A DNA stretch of 64,000 nucleotides. Source: Notospermus geniculatus. Taxonomy: Eukaryota > Nemertea > Pilidiophora > Heteronemertea > Lineidae. Both the position numbers and the translations under genes were made by a program. Each line of letters starts with the position of its first letter. The first letter of the stretch is position 1. The stretch lies in assembly GCA_002633025.1 (NCBI GenBank), contig NMRB01000113.1, forward strand, positions 556,302-620,301. The letters run 5' to 3'. Below the pieces are notes generated by a model. The model was not told where the DNA came from and ran no database searches. It worked only from the letters and a program-made list of their open reading frames with translations. Below, piece by piece: positions 1 to 9,274 of this stretch.

Positions 1-560
1 GATGTGAATGACGGTGTTGGCGATAGGATTCTTGGTGGTTCAGCCAACACGGTTGATTTTTCTGCCCACCATCCTTCTGTTTCCCTTTTCGCTTGGCATT
101 CACCCAAGAATCTTCTTCATCACACGTTGATGACGACTCTGAATCAGATGAGACGTATCTTCTGGTTGGCCTGAAAATTGGTTCCATTTCTTATGTTTTG
201 TAAATCTCATGACTTGTACCATCGCTGGTTCCAACTGCATTTGGGAACGTATCCCACACATTTCTCATGGTATTCCATTCCTCTTCATCGGGGCATCTTA
301 TCTCCCCTGTTAGAGTGTCCCACTGCACACCAGTCATTTTCCTCGTCACTCTCGGGGCTGTTGGTTCACTCACATCAAACAGCATAGTGAGTGAGTTGAA
401 ATCGGGATATTTTCGCAGCCAAACTAAAGTCATCAACAAACGGTTGGCATCATCTAGCATCCTCATTCTCCTCCGTCAAAGCTCCTTGAATTTATCTAAT
501 GACGACACCTTAACTAACCAGTCAATGACTTCTGGGGTGATTTGTACATTATGAGCAGCA
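1..560 (-). pseudogene. PIF/Harbinger-type transposase fragment
   Basis: The best reading frame (191-466) gives about 91 residues. The first half (LRKYPDFNSLTMLFDVSEPT) looks like the helix-turn-helix segment that precedes the catalytic core in Harbinger transposases. The second half ends in FPNAVGTSDGTSHEIY, where the D of GTSDGT corresponds to the first catalytic aspartate. The frame stops right after this motif, so the other catalytic residues are missing. Upstream, at about 460-560, similar coding sense continues in a shifted frame with a stop. Downstream (1-180) the minus strand stays open with an acidic, serine-rich stretch that does not resemble the rest of a Harbinger core. I read it as a decayed transposase piece. 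The family call rests on motif recall. Confidence 0.55.
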
Positions 561-662
561 GATACATGTACATCTTCTCTGTTTGGAAGAAGAGCTTGCA
601 CTCATCGATGCAAGGCTTGTTTTCATCTATCCAATCCATCGATCCCATTATCACCAGCGTGG

Positions 663-739
663 CAAAATATGCTTGTTGCCCGGGAGACACAGACCAGCAC
701 CGTGCTGGTCTGTGTCTCCCGGGCAACAAGCATATTTTG
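663..739. repeat. Near-perfect palindrome, 38-bp arms, 1-nt spacer
   Basis: Positions 663-700 and 702-739 are exact reverse complements around a single C at 701. The arms carry CCCGGGAGACACAGACCAGC. No target-site duplication is obvious. It may be a foldback transposon remnant or an inverted-duplication artefact. Confidence 0.9.
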
Positions 740-1321
740 GTAGGACACCAGGAATTCTCTTAAGTCAGCTTCTTTCCATGTCTGTTGAAAAAGGAAAATG
801 CCAATTCAATGTAAACTGGAAATATTATTAAATATAATGACCTCCGCTGACAGTGACTCTGTTTTCATAGGGGCGACATCACAGATTGTAGACTGTACTA
901 AGTTACGGGAATTATGTGACCCGTCATACCAAAGTTTTGTCAATTTCAGTAGGCCTAGGCTGATTTTCTTTCTTTTGTCTTTTAGACCCGGGTCGTCCCT
1001 GGACTTGAAAAAAGCACATCGTGCACTTACACCTATTTTCAGTGCATTCCAAAACTAATGACAATCAGCTCACCGAGTCTAATAGACACAGGGTTTTTAA
1101 ACACAGGTCTATTCGACACAGCAAAAATAGGTGTACGCACAACCAGGGTTCTCCCGGGGTTTTGGATAGGTGGAAGTACATGTACTGTTATTGCTTCAAA
1201 TTTCGTGTTACATACATGTAAGTTTCACAAAGTTTATATGCATTACCAGGTAATTCCCAGCATATTTGAGGATGGTTCCTGGTAATATTCAATAGGCCTA
1301 CCTGACCTCAGTATTCTTATC

Positions 1322-1546
1322 TTATTTCACCACAGGGTGAACAGAAGCAATACGCACCTCATCAGGATCCAGTATGGAAAGAACAATGGGTTTCTTCTCC
1401 CCGAACGTATCATCAATCACGGACTGTCCCATTTCTTTCACGTCGTCATTGACAAGCACTGCCCGAACGTCATTCTCTTCGAACACCTTCTTTGTGCTTG
1501 TCTCCTCGACTAACTTCGGGTTCCTTATTAAGGCACTGGAATACAA
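1322..1546 (-). CDS. Possible exon of an unidentified gene
   Basis: A 74-codon minus-strand frame has a soluble, mixed-charge composition (for example KVFEENDVRAVLVNDDVKEM and KPIVLSILDPDE) that looks more protein-like than neighbouring frames. It ends at a TAA that overlaps a possible donor (CCTGTG/GTGAAA). I do not recognise the family. It lies just outside the MITE at 1579-1784 and may be a stray exon or a chance frame. Confidence 0.25.
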   Translation of the reverse strand: MYSSALIRNPKLVEETSTKKVFEENDVRAVLVNDDVKEMGQSVIDDTFGEKKPIVLSILDPDEVRIASVHPVVK

Positions 1547-1578
1547 AAAGCCTCTGTTACAATAGACTCTATCACTCC

Positions 1579-1784
1579 AAAAGAGCGCAGCACCTGACGG
1601 GACAGCGTCATGACGTCCCGCACGTCATTTCTGAACGCATGACGCGACTTGAAAAAAAATCCGGTTGTTTCAGCGATCATGACGTCGTGAAACAATCTGA
1701 TTTTTTTTTCGTCTCGCCTAAAAACATCATGAAGTGACGTGCGGGACGTCTTGGACGCTGTCCCGTCAGGTGCTGCACTCTTTT
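1579..1784. mobile_element. Foldback MITE with about 52-bp terminal inverted repeats
   Basis: The left end reads AAAAGAGCGCAGCACCTGAC and the right end is its near-perfect reverse complement, with about 52 bp paired per side. The interior (a poly-A run facing a poly-T run around GATCATGACGTC) also pairs, so almost the whole 206 bp can fold into one hairpin. There is no coding capacity. Confidence 0.85.
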
Positions 1785-1789
1785 AGAGG

Positions 1790-2400
1790 AATATCCTGTA
1801 TTAACTGCAGCTATGTGTTCCCGAGTGGCAAAATTCTACATTCTGATAATCTGCATTAACATGTTGTTTTGGGGTTTTTACTGGGAGGCACTTGGTACTC
1901 TGACTTACAGAAATCCAACATTTGCACATTTTTACCACATCAGGGTCTTCAAATTATGGTAAACTAGGATACCAGCTAGTATTTCCCCTGGGAATAGTCC
2001 CCTAAGTATTCCCAATAACTAGATCTGCCATGTTTCACTACTCTCCATTCCACTTCTGAGTGGCCTCCATAACGGCTGGGTCGAATTTGATGAAAGAGAT
2101 GTCAGTCGACTTGTCTGACTTGGCAGTATCTTATTATGTAAGTGTCATTATTTCACAGAAGTTAAGTCATTGAAATTGACAGAAATGTCCTTAAATAGGC
2201 CAAATAATGTCATCGCGAGCGCCAATCGAGGAACGTCAGATTGGTCTATTTGTTTGGGGGGGGAGGGGGGAGCCTTTCAGACAGTTTTCATCTGGTCTCG
2301 CTTTATTCCATGCGGACAAGAGATTTATTGTCCGTCCGATGAATAAAATTGCATTTAGTCAAATATAGCAACAAGAAACATCCACATTTACAGGAGACTG
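1790..2400. other. No gene seen
   Basis: I see no exon, RNA gene or clear repeat boundary here. It contains a short G-rich run near 2257-2270. Confidence 0.5.
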
Positions 2401-2402
2401 AA

Positions 2403-2535
2403 GATGGAAGACCCTGAACTATAAAATGAAGACCACACTACATGTATTATAAAACAAAGACCCAACTCTATAATACGAAGACCCCACTACTATAAAACGA
2501 AGACCCAACTATAAAACGAAGACCCCCACTAGTGT
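2403..2535. repeat. Imperfect tandem repeat, unit ACTATAAAACGAAGACCC
   Basis: About six degenerate copies of a roughly 18-20 bp unit run through this interval, ending just before the TBP-like gene. Confidence 0.75.
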
Positions 2536-2594
2536 CATGAATGAGGAGACGTCGATAATGACGTGCAGGGTCCATGAATGAAAGTTCCATTTAA

Positions 2595-3249
2595 TCAAGC
2601 TGCCACCAGTTCATTCAGCAGGGAACATTCTTGTTCTTTCTTAATTACCTCCACTACAGCTTGATCAATGGGGCGGGAAGACTTAGACAGTTCTTCGAGC
2701 AAACGATTTCGCTCTTGAGCAAGCTTATGTTGCTCAACAATAGGGAGTTTTCGCAAATCTGACGNGTAAGAAAACCTCCTCGGCCTCTTTTATATTCTTT
2801 ACACCCGTCACAATGACTTTACCAGAGGTAAAAATAGTAAAATTAAGACGATCAATCTTTATCATGGCTGCCGGAAATATCTCAGGTTCATAAATTGCAT
2901 TTTGTAAGAGGGAAAAGTCTTTAAGCTTGATTCTTTTACCGAGAGAATAAGTGGCGGTCATTGTTTGCAGTTTAATATGGCTTAAGTTTACGTGATTGCC
3001 TAGGCGTTGAACTCTTCTCGCCCACTGTCTGACGGATCTAATAGCTGCAGCCTTTGAATTAGCACCATAACATACAATATTACCGTTTTTGAACAAAAGA
3101 CAGGTAGAAAGTATCCGTTTCGATTTTAAAATCGCACCACTAAAAACAGAAGGATTATAGATAATGTTTGCCATGGTTTTGGCTAACCGAGATAAGTCCA
3201 TTTCACAATTCAGACGAGCCGTGTAGACGATGTTGACGGGGCGAAGCAT
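2595..3249 (-). CDS. TATA-box-binding-protein-like (TBP-like) protein
   Basis: The protein shows the two imperfect repeats of the TBP saddle. Repeat 1 starts PVNIVYTARLNCEMDLSRLA and contains YNPSVFSGAILK and NGNIVCYGANS. Repeat 2 contains YEPEIFPAAMI and SGKVIVTGVKN, the counterparts of YNPKRFAAVIMR, SGKMVCTGAKS, YEPELFPGLIY and SGKVVLTGAK in cellular TBP. A saddle binds bent TATA DNA and recruits transcription factors; that role is inferred here. The frame could begin at 3327, but 3284-3345 is antisense to a polymerase remnant, so I prefer the Met at 3249. An N at 2765 breaks the frame. Past it, another frame carries an acidic, helical tail to a stop at 2595-2597. The gene lies downstream of, and on the same strand as, the polymerase gene. 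A decayed host TBP paralogue is the main alternative. Confidence 0.7.
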
Positions 3250-3390
3250 CGCGAACAAATGAACAAGTTTATAATGGAGAGCTATGGAAGAACTGAAAAA
3301 ACGAGGGTATTTCCCGCATCTTTTCAACGCAACTGAAAATCAAGACGATAACAGGGCGAAGCATTCTCGCTCAAACGAACAAGTTTATAA
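3238..3390. repeat. Local direct repeat, about 35-38 bp, two copies
   Basis: Similar stretches (GGGCGAAGCAT ... AACAAGTTTATAA) lie at 3238-3275 and 3353-3390, on either side of the polymerase-like remnant. They suggest a rearrangement at this junction. Confidence 0.6.
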
Positions 3391-3448
3391 CTGCAGAATT
3401 AAGAACTCTATGCATGATCTGTACGTGGCATTTCTACATGCGAACTAA
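3284..3448 (+). pseudogene. Internally deleted polymerase remnant, antisense to the main polymerase
   Basis: A 54-codon plus-strand frame starts EELKKRGYFPHLFNATENQ and ends near SMHDLYVAFL. Both pieces match segments of the large polymerase read on the minus strand (LEELKKGYFPHLFNTPENQ and SMHDLYEAFL), which are over 200 residues apart there. The intervening part is replaced by about 20 unrelated residues that include the local direct repeat. This is a second, inverted and mostly deleted polymerase copy between the polymerase and the TBP-like gene. Confidence 0.65.
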
Positions 3449-3520
3449 ACAGCGAAAAAAATATCTATTTTAGTGGATCCAACGTTTTACCAACGTTTAT
3501 TAAATCGCCAGAAAAGGAGA

Positions 3521-5719
3521 TCAATAGCCATAGGGTAGAGTGTTGAAATTCTCTACCAACACGCGTTTATTATAGACTATTCGATAGTCTTTATGTTCAT
3601 CACGCGAGACAATGGTATTATTTTTTTTCCGTTTTATTCGGTGCGGAAAGTGGACTGTCTTTTTCTCGGCCGAAGCGCTCACAACCGTTTCGGCCATGGA
3701 CTGAAAGTTGATGGTTTCCGCTGTGCGATGGTTAAGGGTAAAACCTTTCACTTTGCAGACTGTTTTGCCCGAGTTTTTTAATTTATACGCGTAATTTTTT
3801 GGTCCCGCGGAGACAAAGACGGAAATTGAATCACCACCTAACTCGTCGGTTAAGTCCCCAAGATAGTTTCCCGTTGGAGGGTTATAAACATCATTTTTGT
3901 GGATATATATGACAGAATCGGTGTCATAATGCAAAACTCGTTCACCAAGGGGTTGCAAAATTGAATATAATTTCAACCGCGCATGGGCTGTTGTATACGC
4001 TGCTATTACGACGTTTGTATTTTTACTCGGATCCACAAATTCTTCGGAATCTTGATACTGGATCCGAATGACATTGTCATTGACGATGTAGAGGTCTTTG
4101 ACGACCTTAGAGCGATCTTGAAACAATCTGAACATTTCGGCCGGGTCTTTAATCATGACCGTTTTTTTCAAATTAGTTTTTTGGCCAAATTTTCCCCAAA
4201 GGGAATTCAAACAAAATTTACTTAATGCCCGAAGGCCAGGGTTAAAAACGATATTATCTTTGTCCAATCGGACCCCCTCCTTCTCATAATAATTATCAAT
4301 ATATTTGGCCAAGTCCTCAGGTGTCTGGCACCAGGTGGGTTTACCGCTGGCCTCCTGTTTTAATTTTAAAAAGCAATTAATATATTCCGTGAAGAGCCCT
4401 CCCTTCTTTTCCTTTGGGTCATACTGGGTGGTTTGGGGAAAATGCCACACTTCATGTACGGACTGTATGACATATCCTAATTCGAGGGCTTTTTTCAATT
4501 CAACGCTGACCCACGTGCCGTGCAATGCACGTTCGGCATCAGCGTGCCGACATTTACCCTGATGCTGGGATTCGGCACAGGTCCTACAGAGCGGAAACGT
4601 TAATTTATTATGACACCGGTATGGTAATAATGGGTGGTATAATTTTCGTGGCGGTAAAATGGAGCATTTAATGAGACCTTCAAACTCTGAAATGTCTGTG
4701 CCTAAATTTTCTTTTCTGATTTCAGGATGACCCAAAGGAAAAGAACAATATTTGTTCACCCACGGATAAAGCGAACAAACATCCACGTACTGCACTGTTT
4801 CGTCGCCACTCGGCTCATAATAGAGGCGGGTGGCATTAGTTCGCCCCCCGAAAAACGCATCGCGCGGATCAAGCGGTGAATATGGTGCAAGAGTGTTAAC
4901 GAACGTGGCCATTTCAACATCTTGCTTCATGAGAGCATCATACTGACACTCCCACATAACGTTCACGGTGTATCCTTGCCGACGCAAATAATCATTTCGT
5001 ACAAGAAATGCCTCGTACAGATCATGCATAGACACCCCATTCACAGGATTTTTCAGATCGCGATCCTTCATGCAGTCTATATGCCCGTGCCAAAGGCAGC
5101 CGGCAAATTCGAATACTGTTTTTTCATGAATACCGTCGACCTTGTAGGGTCCTATTTTTCGTTCGCCCACATTCCCCGCGTGCTGCATCGGGATACCCTC
5201 CTTGTGGGCCACCCATTTAAGCCAACAGAGCCCCTTATGAGACTGGTTGTCTCGTGGAGTGTAGCCTTGCGGAGGGATGATAGCGATTGTCTCCGCTTTC
5301 AGGAAATTGGCGCGAAAAACAAGGTTACAGGCCGAGGCGATTGTTATTGATTGTTTAAACGGGTCTATTCCGTTCGAAATGTCCATAAAGATGGAGCGAA
5401 ATCTACCGACGCAACGTCTTAAAACGTCCACATCGGAAATACAATAAGCCAACAAGTCATGTTGTAAATTAAAAATGTCCCCGGAATGGTCGTCATACCA
5501 TTGAGTGAATGTTTGGCGCTCTTTGGGCGACATACCATCCGGATCATAGTATTCAATGGAAGGGATTTTCCCTTCGTATTGTTGATTTTCAGGTGTATTG
5601 AAAAGATGCGGGAAATAACCTTTTTTTAATTCTTCCAAGCCAAATGTGGGTGGTAATTTTCGCAAGGCCATTGGCATGAAATTGATGCTATCGACAAACT
5701 TTATGGACCCTGCCTCCAA
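3521..5719 (-). CDS. Polymerase domain block of the family B DNA polymerase
   Basis: A 732-codon open frame ends in TLPYGY. Motifs in order: LPPTFGLEELKKGYFPHLFN near the start; YCISDVDVLRRC; the polymerase A-type motif YVDVCSLYPWVNKY near residue 310; the B-type motif KFCLNSLWGKFGQ near residue 510; and the C-type motif YDTDSVIYI near residue 600. These are the signatures of DNA_pol_B_2 enzymes. This block alone is uninterrupted and keeps its catalytic residues. Its apparent Met start is an artefact of the upstream frameshift. Confidence 0.85.
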   Translation of the reverse strand: MEAGSIKFVDSINFMPMALRKLPPTFGLEELKKGYFPHLFNTPENQQYEGKIPSIEYYDPDGMSPKERQTFTQWYDDHSGDIFNLQHDLLAYCISDVDVLRRCVGRFRSIFMDISNGIDPFKQSITIASACNLVFRANFLKAETIAIIPPQGYTPRDNQSHKGLCWLKWVAHKEGIPMQHAGNVGERKIGPYKVDGIHEKTVFEFAGCLWHGHIDCMKDRDLKNPVNGVSMHDLYEAFLVRNDYLRRQGYTVNVMWECQYDALMKQDVEMATFVNTLAPYSPLDPRDAFFGGRTNATRLYYEPSGDETVQYVDVCSLYPWVNKYCSFPLGHPEIRKENLGTDISEFEGLIKCSILPPRKLYHPLLPYRCHNKLTFPLCRTCAESQHQGKCRHADAERALHGTWVSVELKKALELGYVIQSVHEVWHFPQTTQYDPKEKKGGLFTEYINCFLKLKQEASGKPTWCQTPEDLAKYIDNYYEKEGVRLDKDNIVFNPGLRALSKFCLNSLWGKFGQKTNLKKTVMIKDPAEMFRLFQDRSKVVKDLYIVNDNVIRIQYQDSEEFVDPSKNTNVVIAAYTTAHARLKLYSILQPLGERVLHYDTDSVIYIHKNDVYNPPTGNYLGDLTDELGGDSISVFVSAGPKNYAYKLKNSGKTVCKVKGFTLNHRTAETINFQSMAETVVSASAEKKTVHFPHRIKRKKNNTIVSRDEHKDYRIVYNKRVLVENFNTLPYGY

Positions 5720-5721
5720 AC

Positions 5722-6279
5722 TTAGTACTTTTTCATCCCATTCATAATGACCTGAGGGATAATGGCATTTTTGTATAAATAGTCCAATATAAAATACGAG
5801 TCAAACCCTTTGAAATTGTGGCAAATTGCCGTAGCATTTTGCTGGAACAACCAGTGGCAAAATTCTTCATTACAGTGAGCCCCCGCAAATGACAGTTCTT
5901 GGCATTTACACTGACGACAGAACGACGACCTATCGACATTAAGACACTGCTCACACACGTGATGTGCTACAACTAAATTAGGCACCAGTTCCTTTTCAGC
6001 ATTTAACATGCATTCATAATCAAATATTATGAATGTGCGCTGATCTTTAGCACCCTTTTTCTTAGGGATTGCCCGTTGACGCGGGGGCTCATTCAAATCT
6101 AAATCGGCATCCAAATCATTGAACTTGGCGCCAGGTTTGACTGGTTTAATAAAACATTTATGTGAAGGTAACACATTAATTTGACAAATCTTACAATATA
6201 GTTCCCCACACACGTGTTTCGCACTCCTTTCAACAACCTTACCACACACACACTTTTTGTACCGCTGACAAGCAGACAT
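5722..6279 (-). CDS. Zinc-finger and 3'-5' exonuclease block of the polymerase
   Basis: This 185-codon frame begins with a Cys/His-rich stretch (KKCVCGKVV ... KHVCGELYCKICQ). It then shows IIFDYECM, matching the Exo I motif with its metal-binding D and E, and CHNFKGFDSYFILDYLY, matching Exo II. It runs into a stop at 5722-5724, one step before the polymerase block. The junction holds five Ts on the plus strand at 5729-5733, where a change in run length would rejoin the frames. Confidence 0.75.
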   Translation of the reverse strand: MSACQRYKKCVCGKVVERSAKHVCGELYCKICQINVLPSHKCFIKPVKPGAKFNDLDADLDLNEPPRQRAIPKKKGAKDQRTFIIFDYECMLNAEKELVPNLVVAHHVCEQCLNVDRSSFCRQCKCQELSFAGAHCNEEFCHWLFQQNATAICHNFKGFDSYFILDYLYKNAIIPQVIMNGMKKY

Positions 6280-6629
6280 TTGTCTGCCGCGTGATCGCTT
6301 GCCGTTCCCTGGTTGGCGAGAGGAAAATGTGGCATCGTTCCCCGCAGTGTAGCCTAAAATCTGGTTAAGAAATCGCAGAAAAAGCTAAAATGATGATAAA
6401 AAACATGAAGGCATCGGGTAGGCTACATTCCTCTATTCATACCATGTAAAATAATATAGGTTTTTGGTATTTTTGTTATGATTTTTCGTATTTTTAAAAA
6501 CATTTTGGGTCGTTTCATTTGGCTCGTTTCTTTTGAAACGTTTCAATGTTTACATACTACCCCACACACACACTTTTTGTACCGCTGACAAGCAGACATT
6601 TGTCTGCCGCGTGATCGCTTGCCGTTCCC
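6243..6629. repeat. Insertion flanked by a 67-bp duplication inside the polymerase gene
   Basis: About 67 bp at 6243-6309 recur at 6563-6629 (offset 320). The roughly 253 bp between them are AT-rich and non-coding. The coding sequence for MSACQRYKKCVCG is therefore present twice and the reading frame is cut. It may be an insertion with a long target duplication or a repair product. Confidence 0.8.
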
Positions 6630-7980
6630 ATTATGAGCATCGTCTGCATGCATGCTTTTGTGCCGATCATAGCACTTTTGGCTCGGGAAGAACCAGCAGC
6701 AATCACCGCAACCTACCCAAGCCCCGCGCTCGCAATCTTGCCTGAAACAAGACGGACAGGTATATTTACACACATGACGTTCACGATTTGAAAAGCCCGT
6801 GTCACAGCGATAACAATAATAAGATCTATTTACGAAAGCCTCCATACTTGTCAAAACAACGTAGTGGCCGTCGTGGTGATAAATATTAATTCTTTTGCGG
6901 CCGGCATCCTCAGGGCCCCTGTAGACAATGGCATCGAAGTATTCAGCAGAAAGAATGACAAGCTGGTAATTTGGCAGTCCGCAACCTACCCAAGCCCCGC
7001 GCTCGCAATCTTGCCTGAAACAAGACGGACAGGTATATTTACACACATGACGTTCACGATTTGAAAAGCCGGTGTCACAGCGATAACAATAATAAGATCT
7101 ATTTACGAAAGCCTCCATACTTGTCAAAACATCGTAGTGGCCGTCGTGGTGATAAATATTAATTCTTTTGCGGCCGGCATCCTCAGGGCCCCTGTAGACA
7201 ATGGCATCGAAGTATTCAGCAGAAAGAATGACAAGCTGGTAATTAGGCAGCACTTCCTGAAATTTTCCCCAATCATCCATGCTACAGGGGCCTAAGGGGA
7301 CACCGGCTCTCTCGTAAAGCTTTCGGGCCAGCGCGGTTTGTTTTTCCCGCCCATGCCGAATATTTTCCCACAGGGCAGGGTTCGATTCCCTCAACCTGTC
7401 GGCATGGGCTTGTGCCACCACTACAGCCCGCGCAAAACACAGATCGTCCGTGTTCTTAATTTGTAGAACACTCCGCATTTCATTTAATCGCGTCAACAAG
7501 TGTATCGCCCTACCTGACTGGTGACCGCCTCCTTGAGGTATGGCCACATGAATAAAGTGCATATGAAGACTTTCGTCAATGGTAAATTCCTCATACGATT
7601 GTAAAACTTTCTCGACTGCTTCCATCACACGCAGGGCCGTCAGCTCATCCACCCTCATGAATGGCAACCAGATCTCATGATCCAGCCGGGGATGCGAAAT
7701 GGTCAGTCGTACCATGTGGTGGTTCGGCAACCCGGCCATGAAGTCATTCAAGATGGCCTCAATCACACGAGCCAAGTGCACCTTGGTGGTTCGGCAGCCC
7801 GGCCATGAAGTCATTCAAGATGGCCTCAATCACACGAGCCAGGTGCACCAACGTATCCTGGAAATTGGGGGCGAGGTCCATGGGGGTGAATCGAATTTCT
7901 ACATCTCGTCCCTGCGTGCGGAAGTTGTTGACGCGCCGCCTCCTATCTGATATGATTCTGTAAAGCGGGGCATCATTGTT
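6543..7980 (-). CDS. N-terminal OTU-like and zinc-finger part of the polymerase protein
   Basis: A strong acceptor (TTTCTTTTCTTCAG) precedes 7980, and the frame then encodes NNDAPLYRIISDRRR. The main open frame is 7814-6543 (423 codons). NTDDLCFARAVVV and, about 100 residues on, HHDGHYDVL resemble the Cys box and His box of OTU-fold cysteine proteases, and related animal polymerase proteins carry the same block. A Cys-rich module follows (YYCYRCDTGF ... CKYTCPSCFRQDC ... GCGDCC). The frame is broken near 7800 by a 67-bp tandem duplication and holds a 91-codon duplication. Protease activity is inferred from the motifs alone. Confidence 0.6.
6706..7251. repeat. 273-bp in-frame tandem duplication
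   Basis: 6706-6978 and 6979-7251 are almost identical. At 91 codons the frame survives, and the His-box segment and first zinc cluster appear twice. The copies differ at HHDGHYDVL versus HHDGHYVVL, so one copy has lost the aspartate after the putative catalytic His. Confidence 0.9.
7716..7849. repeat. 67-bp tandem duplication causing a frameshift
   Basis: The segment containing GGCCATGAAGTCATTCAAGA is repeated with an offset of 67 bp. Because 67 is not a multiple of 3, the frame entering from the upstream exon is lost here. Confidence 0.9.
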
Positions 7981-8040
7981 CTGAAGAAAAGAAACGGGTG
8001 CAAATTTACGACAGTCCGAACACGCGATGATTATTAGGAG

Positions 8041-9274
8041 GCTGGGAGGGGTAGTGATGCGTGACTCTATTTACCTGAACAGGTTCGTCATTATTTTCAG
8101 GCTCTTCGTCCTCTTCCATTGGCTCCTCTCGATTATCTTCTATTTGCTGAAAAAATATCTACGGTCGTCTTTACGGGTCTGTGATGCAATTAACTATTTT
8201 TTCAGCAAATCAAATACACTGAGAACAAAATCGAGACGGTTCAACTGCGCATGAGCCATACCTCTAACGGGTCTCCGGCTGGCTGGGTTGCCGTGGAAGG
8301 GCCTGGTTGTGGTGATTTGGGTTGATCGTCCGCTGCAACGGACGGCCCTGGTTGCGGCGATTTCGGATGATCGGGCGCTGCACGTTGCGGGATTTCTTCC
8401 CATTTACCACCGATTTGCTGTAAATAGACAATACATCATGCATGTAACGACGATTGTGCGGAGTCAGAATGAAAATAGAATTTTAGAGTAAAGAAAAAAG
8501 GGAGAAGGTACATACGCCAATGCCGCTAGGTCCTGGACGTGGCGAGGACGAAGGTCCTGCTTGCATCGGTTCTTCTTCCCTGACTGGCGGGGGATCCTGC
8601 AGCGCTTCTTCCACGCCTGGCGGGATTGGCGGGGTTTCCGGCTCGGAATCATTGGAGGCTGGGAGGGGTAATGATGCGTGACTCTATTTACCTGAACAGG
8701 TTCTTCGTTATTTTCAGGCTCTTCGTCCTCTTCCATGGGCTCCTCTCGATTATCTTCTATTTGCTGAAAAAATATATACGATCGTCTTTACGGGTCTGTG
8801 ATGCAATTAACTATTTTTTCAGCAAATCAAATACGCTGAGAACAAAATCAAGACGGTTGAACTGCGCATGAGCCATACCTCTAACGGGTCTCCGGCTGGC
8901 TGGGTTGCCGTGGAAGGGCCTGGTTGTGGTGATTTGGGTTGATCGTCCGCTGCAACGGACGGCCCTGGTTGCGGCGATTTCGGATGATCGGGCGCTGCAC
9001 GTTGCGGGATTTCTTCCCGATTACCACCGATTTGCTGTAAATAGACAATACATCATGCATGTAACGACGATTGTGCGGAGTCAGAATGAAAATAGAATTT
9101 TAGAGTAAAGAAAAAAGGGAGAAGGTACATACGCCAATGCCGCTAGGTCCTGGGCGTGGCGAGGACGACGGTCCTGCTTGCATCGGATCTTCTTCCCTGA
9201 CTGGCGGGGGATCCTGCAGCGCTTCTTCCACGCCTGGCGGGGTTGGCGGGGTTTCCGGCTCGGAATCATCCCAG
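8041..9274. repeat. 617-bp tandem duplication carrying three polymerase-gene exons
   Basis: 8041-8657 and 8658-9274 are near-identical direct repeats with a few substitutions. Each unit carries the same minus-strand exon set (for the upper unit: most of 9133-9306, then 8879-9034 and 8692-8763). At the inner junction the duplicated first exon lost its acceptor and now begins after CCTCCCAG, which is out of frame. Splicing past it keeps frame because the neighbouring exons are phase 0. Confidence 0.9.

Noticed and set aside
7370-7400. tRNA-like T-arm sequence (GGGTTCGATTCCCT)
   Set aside because: It lies inside the polymerase-protein coding frame, and no acceptor, D or anticodon arm surrounds it at proper spacing.
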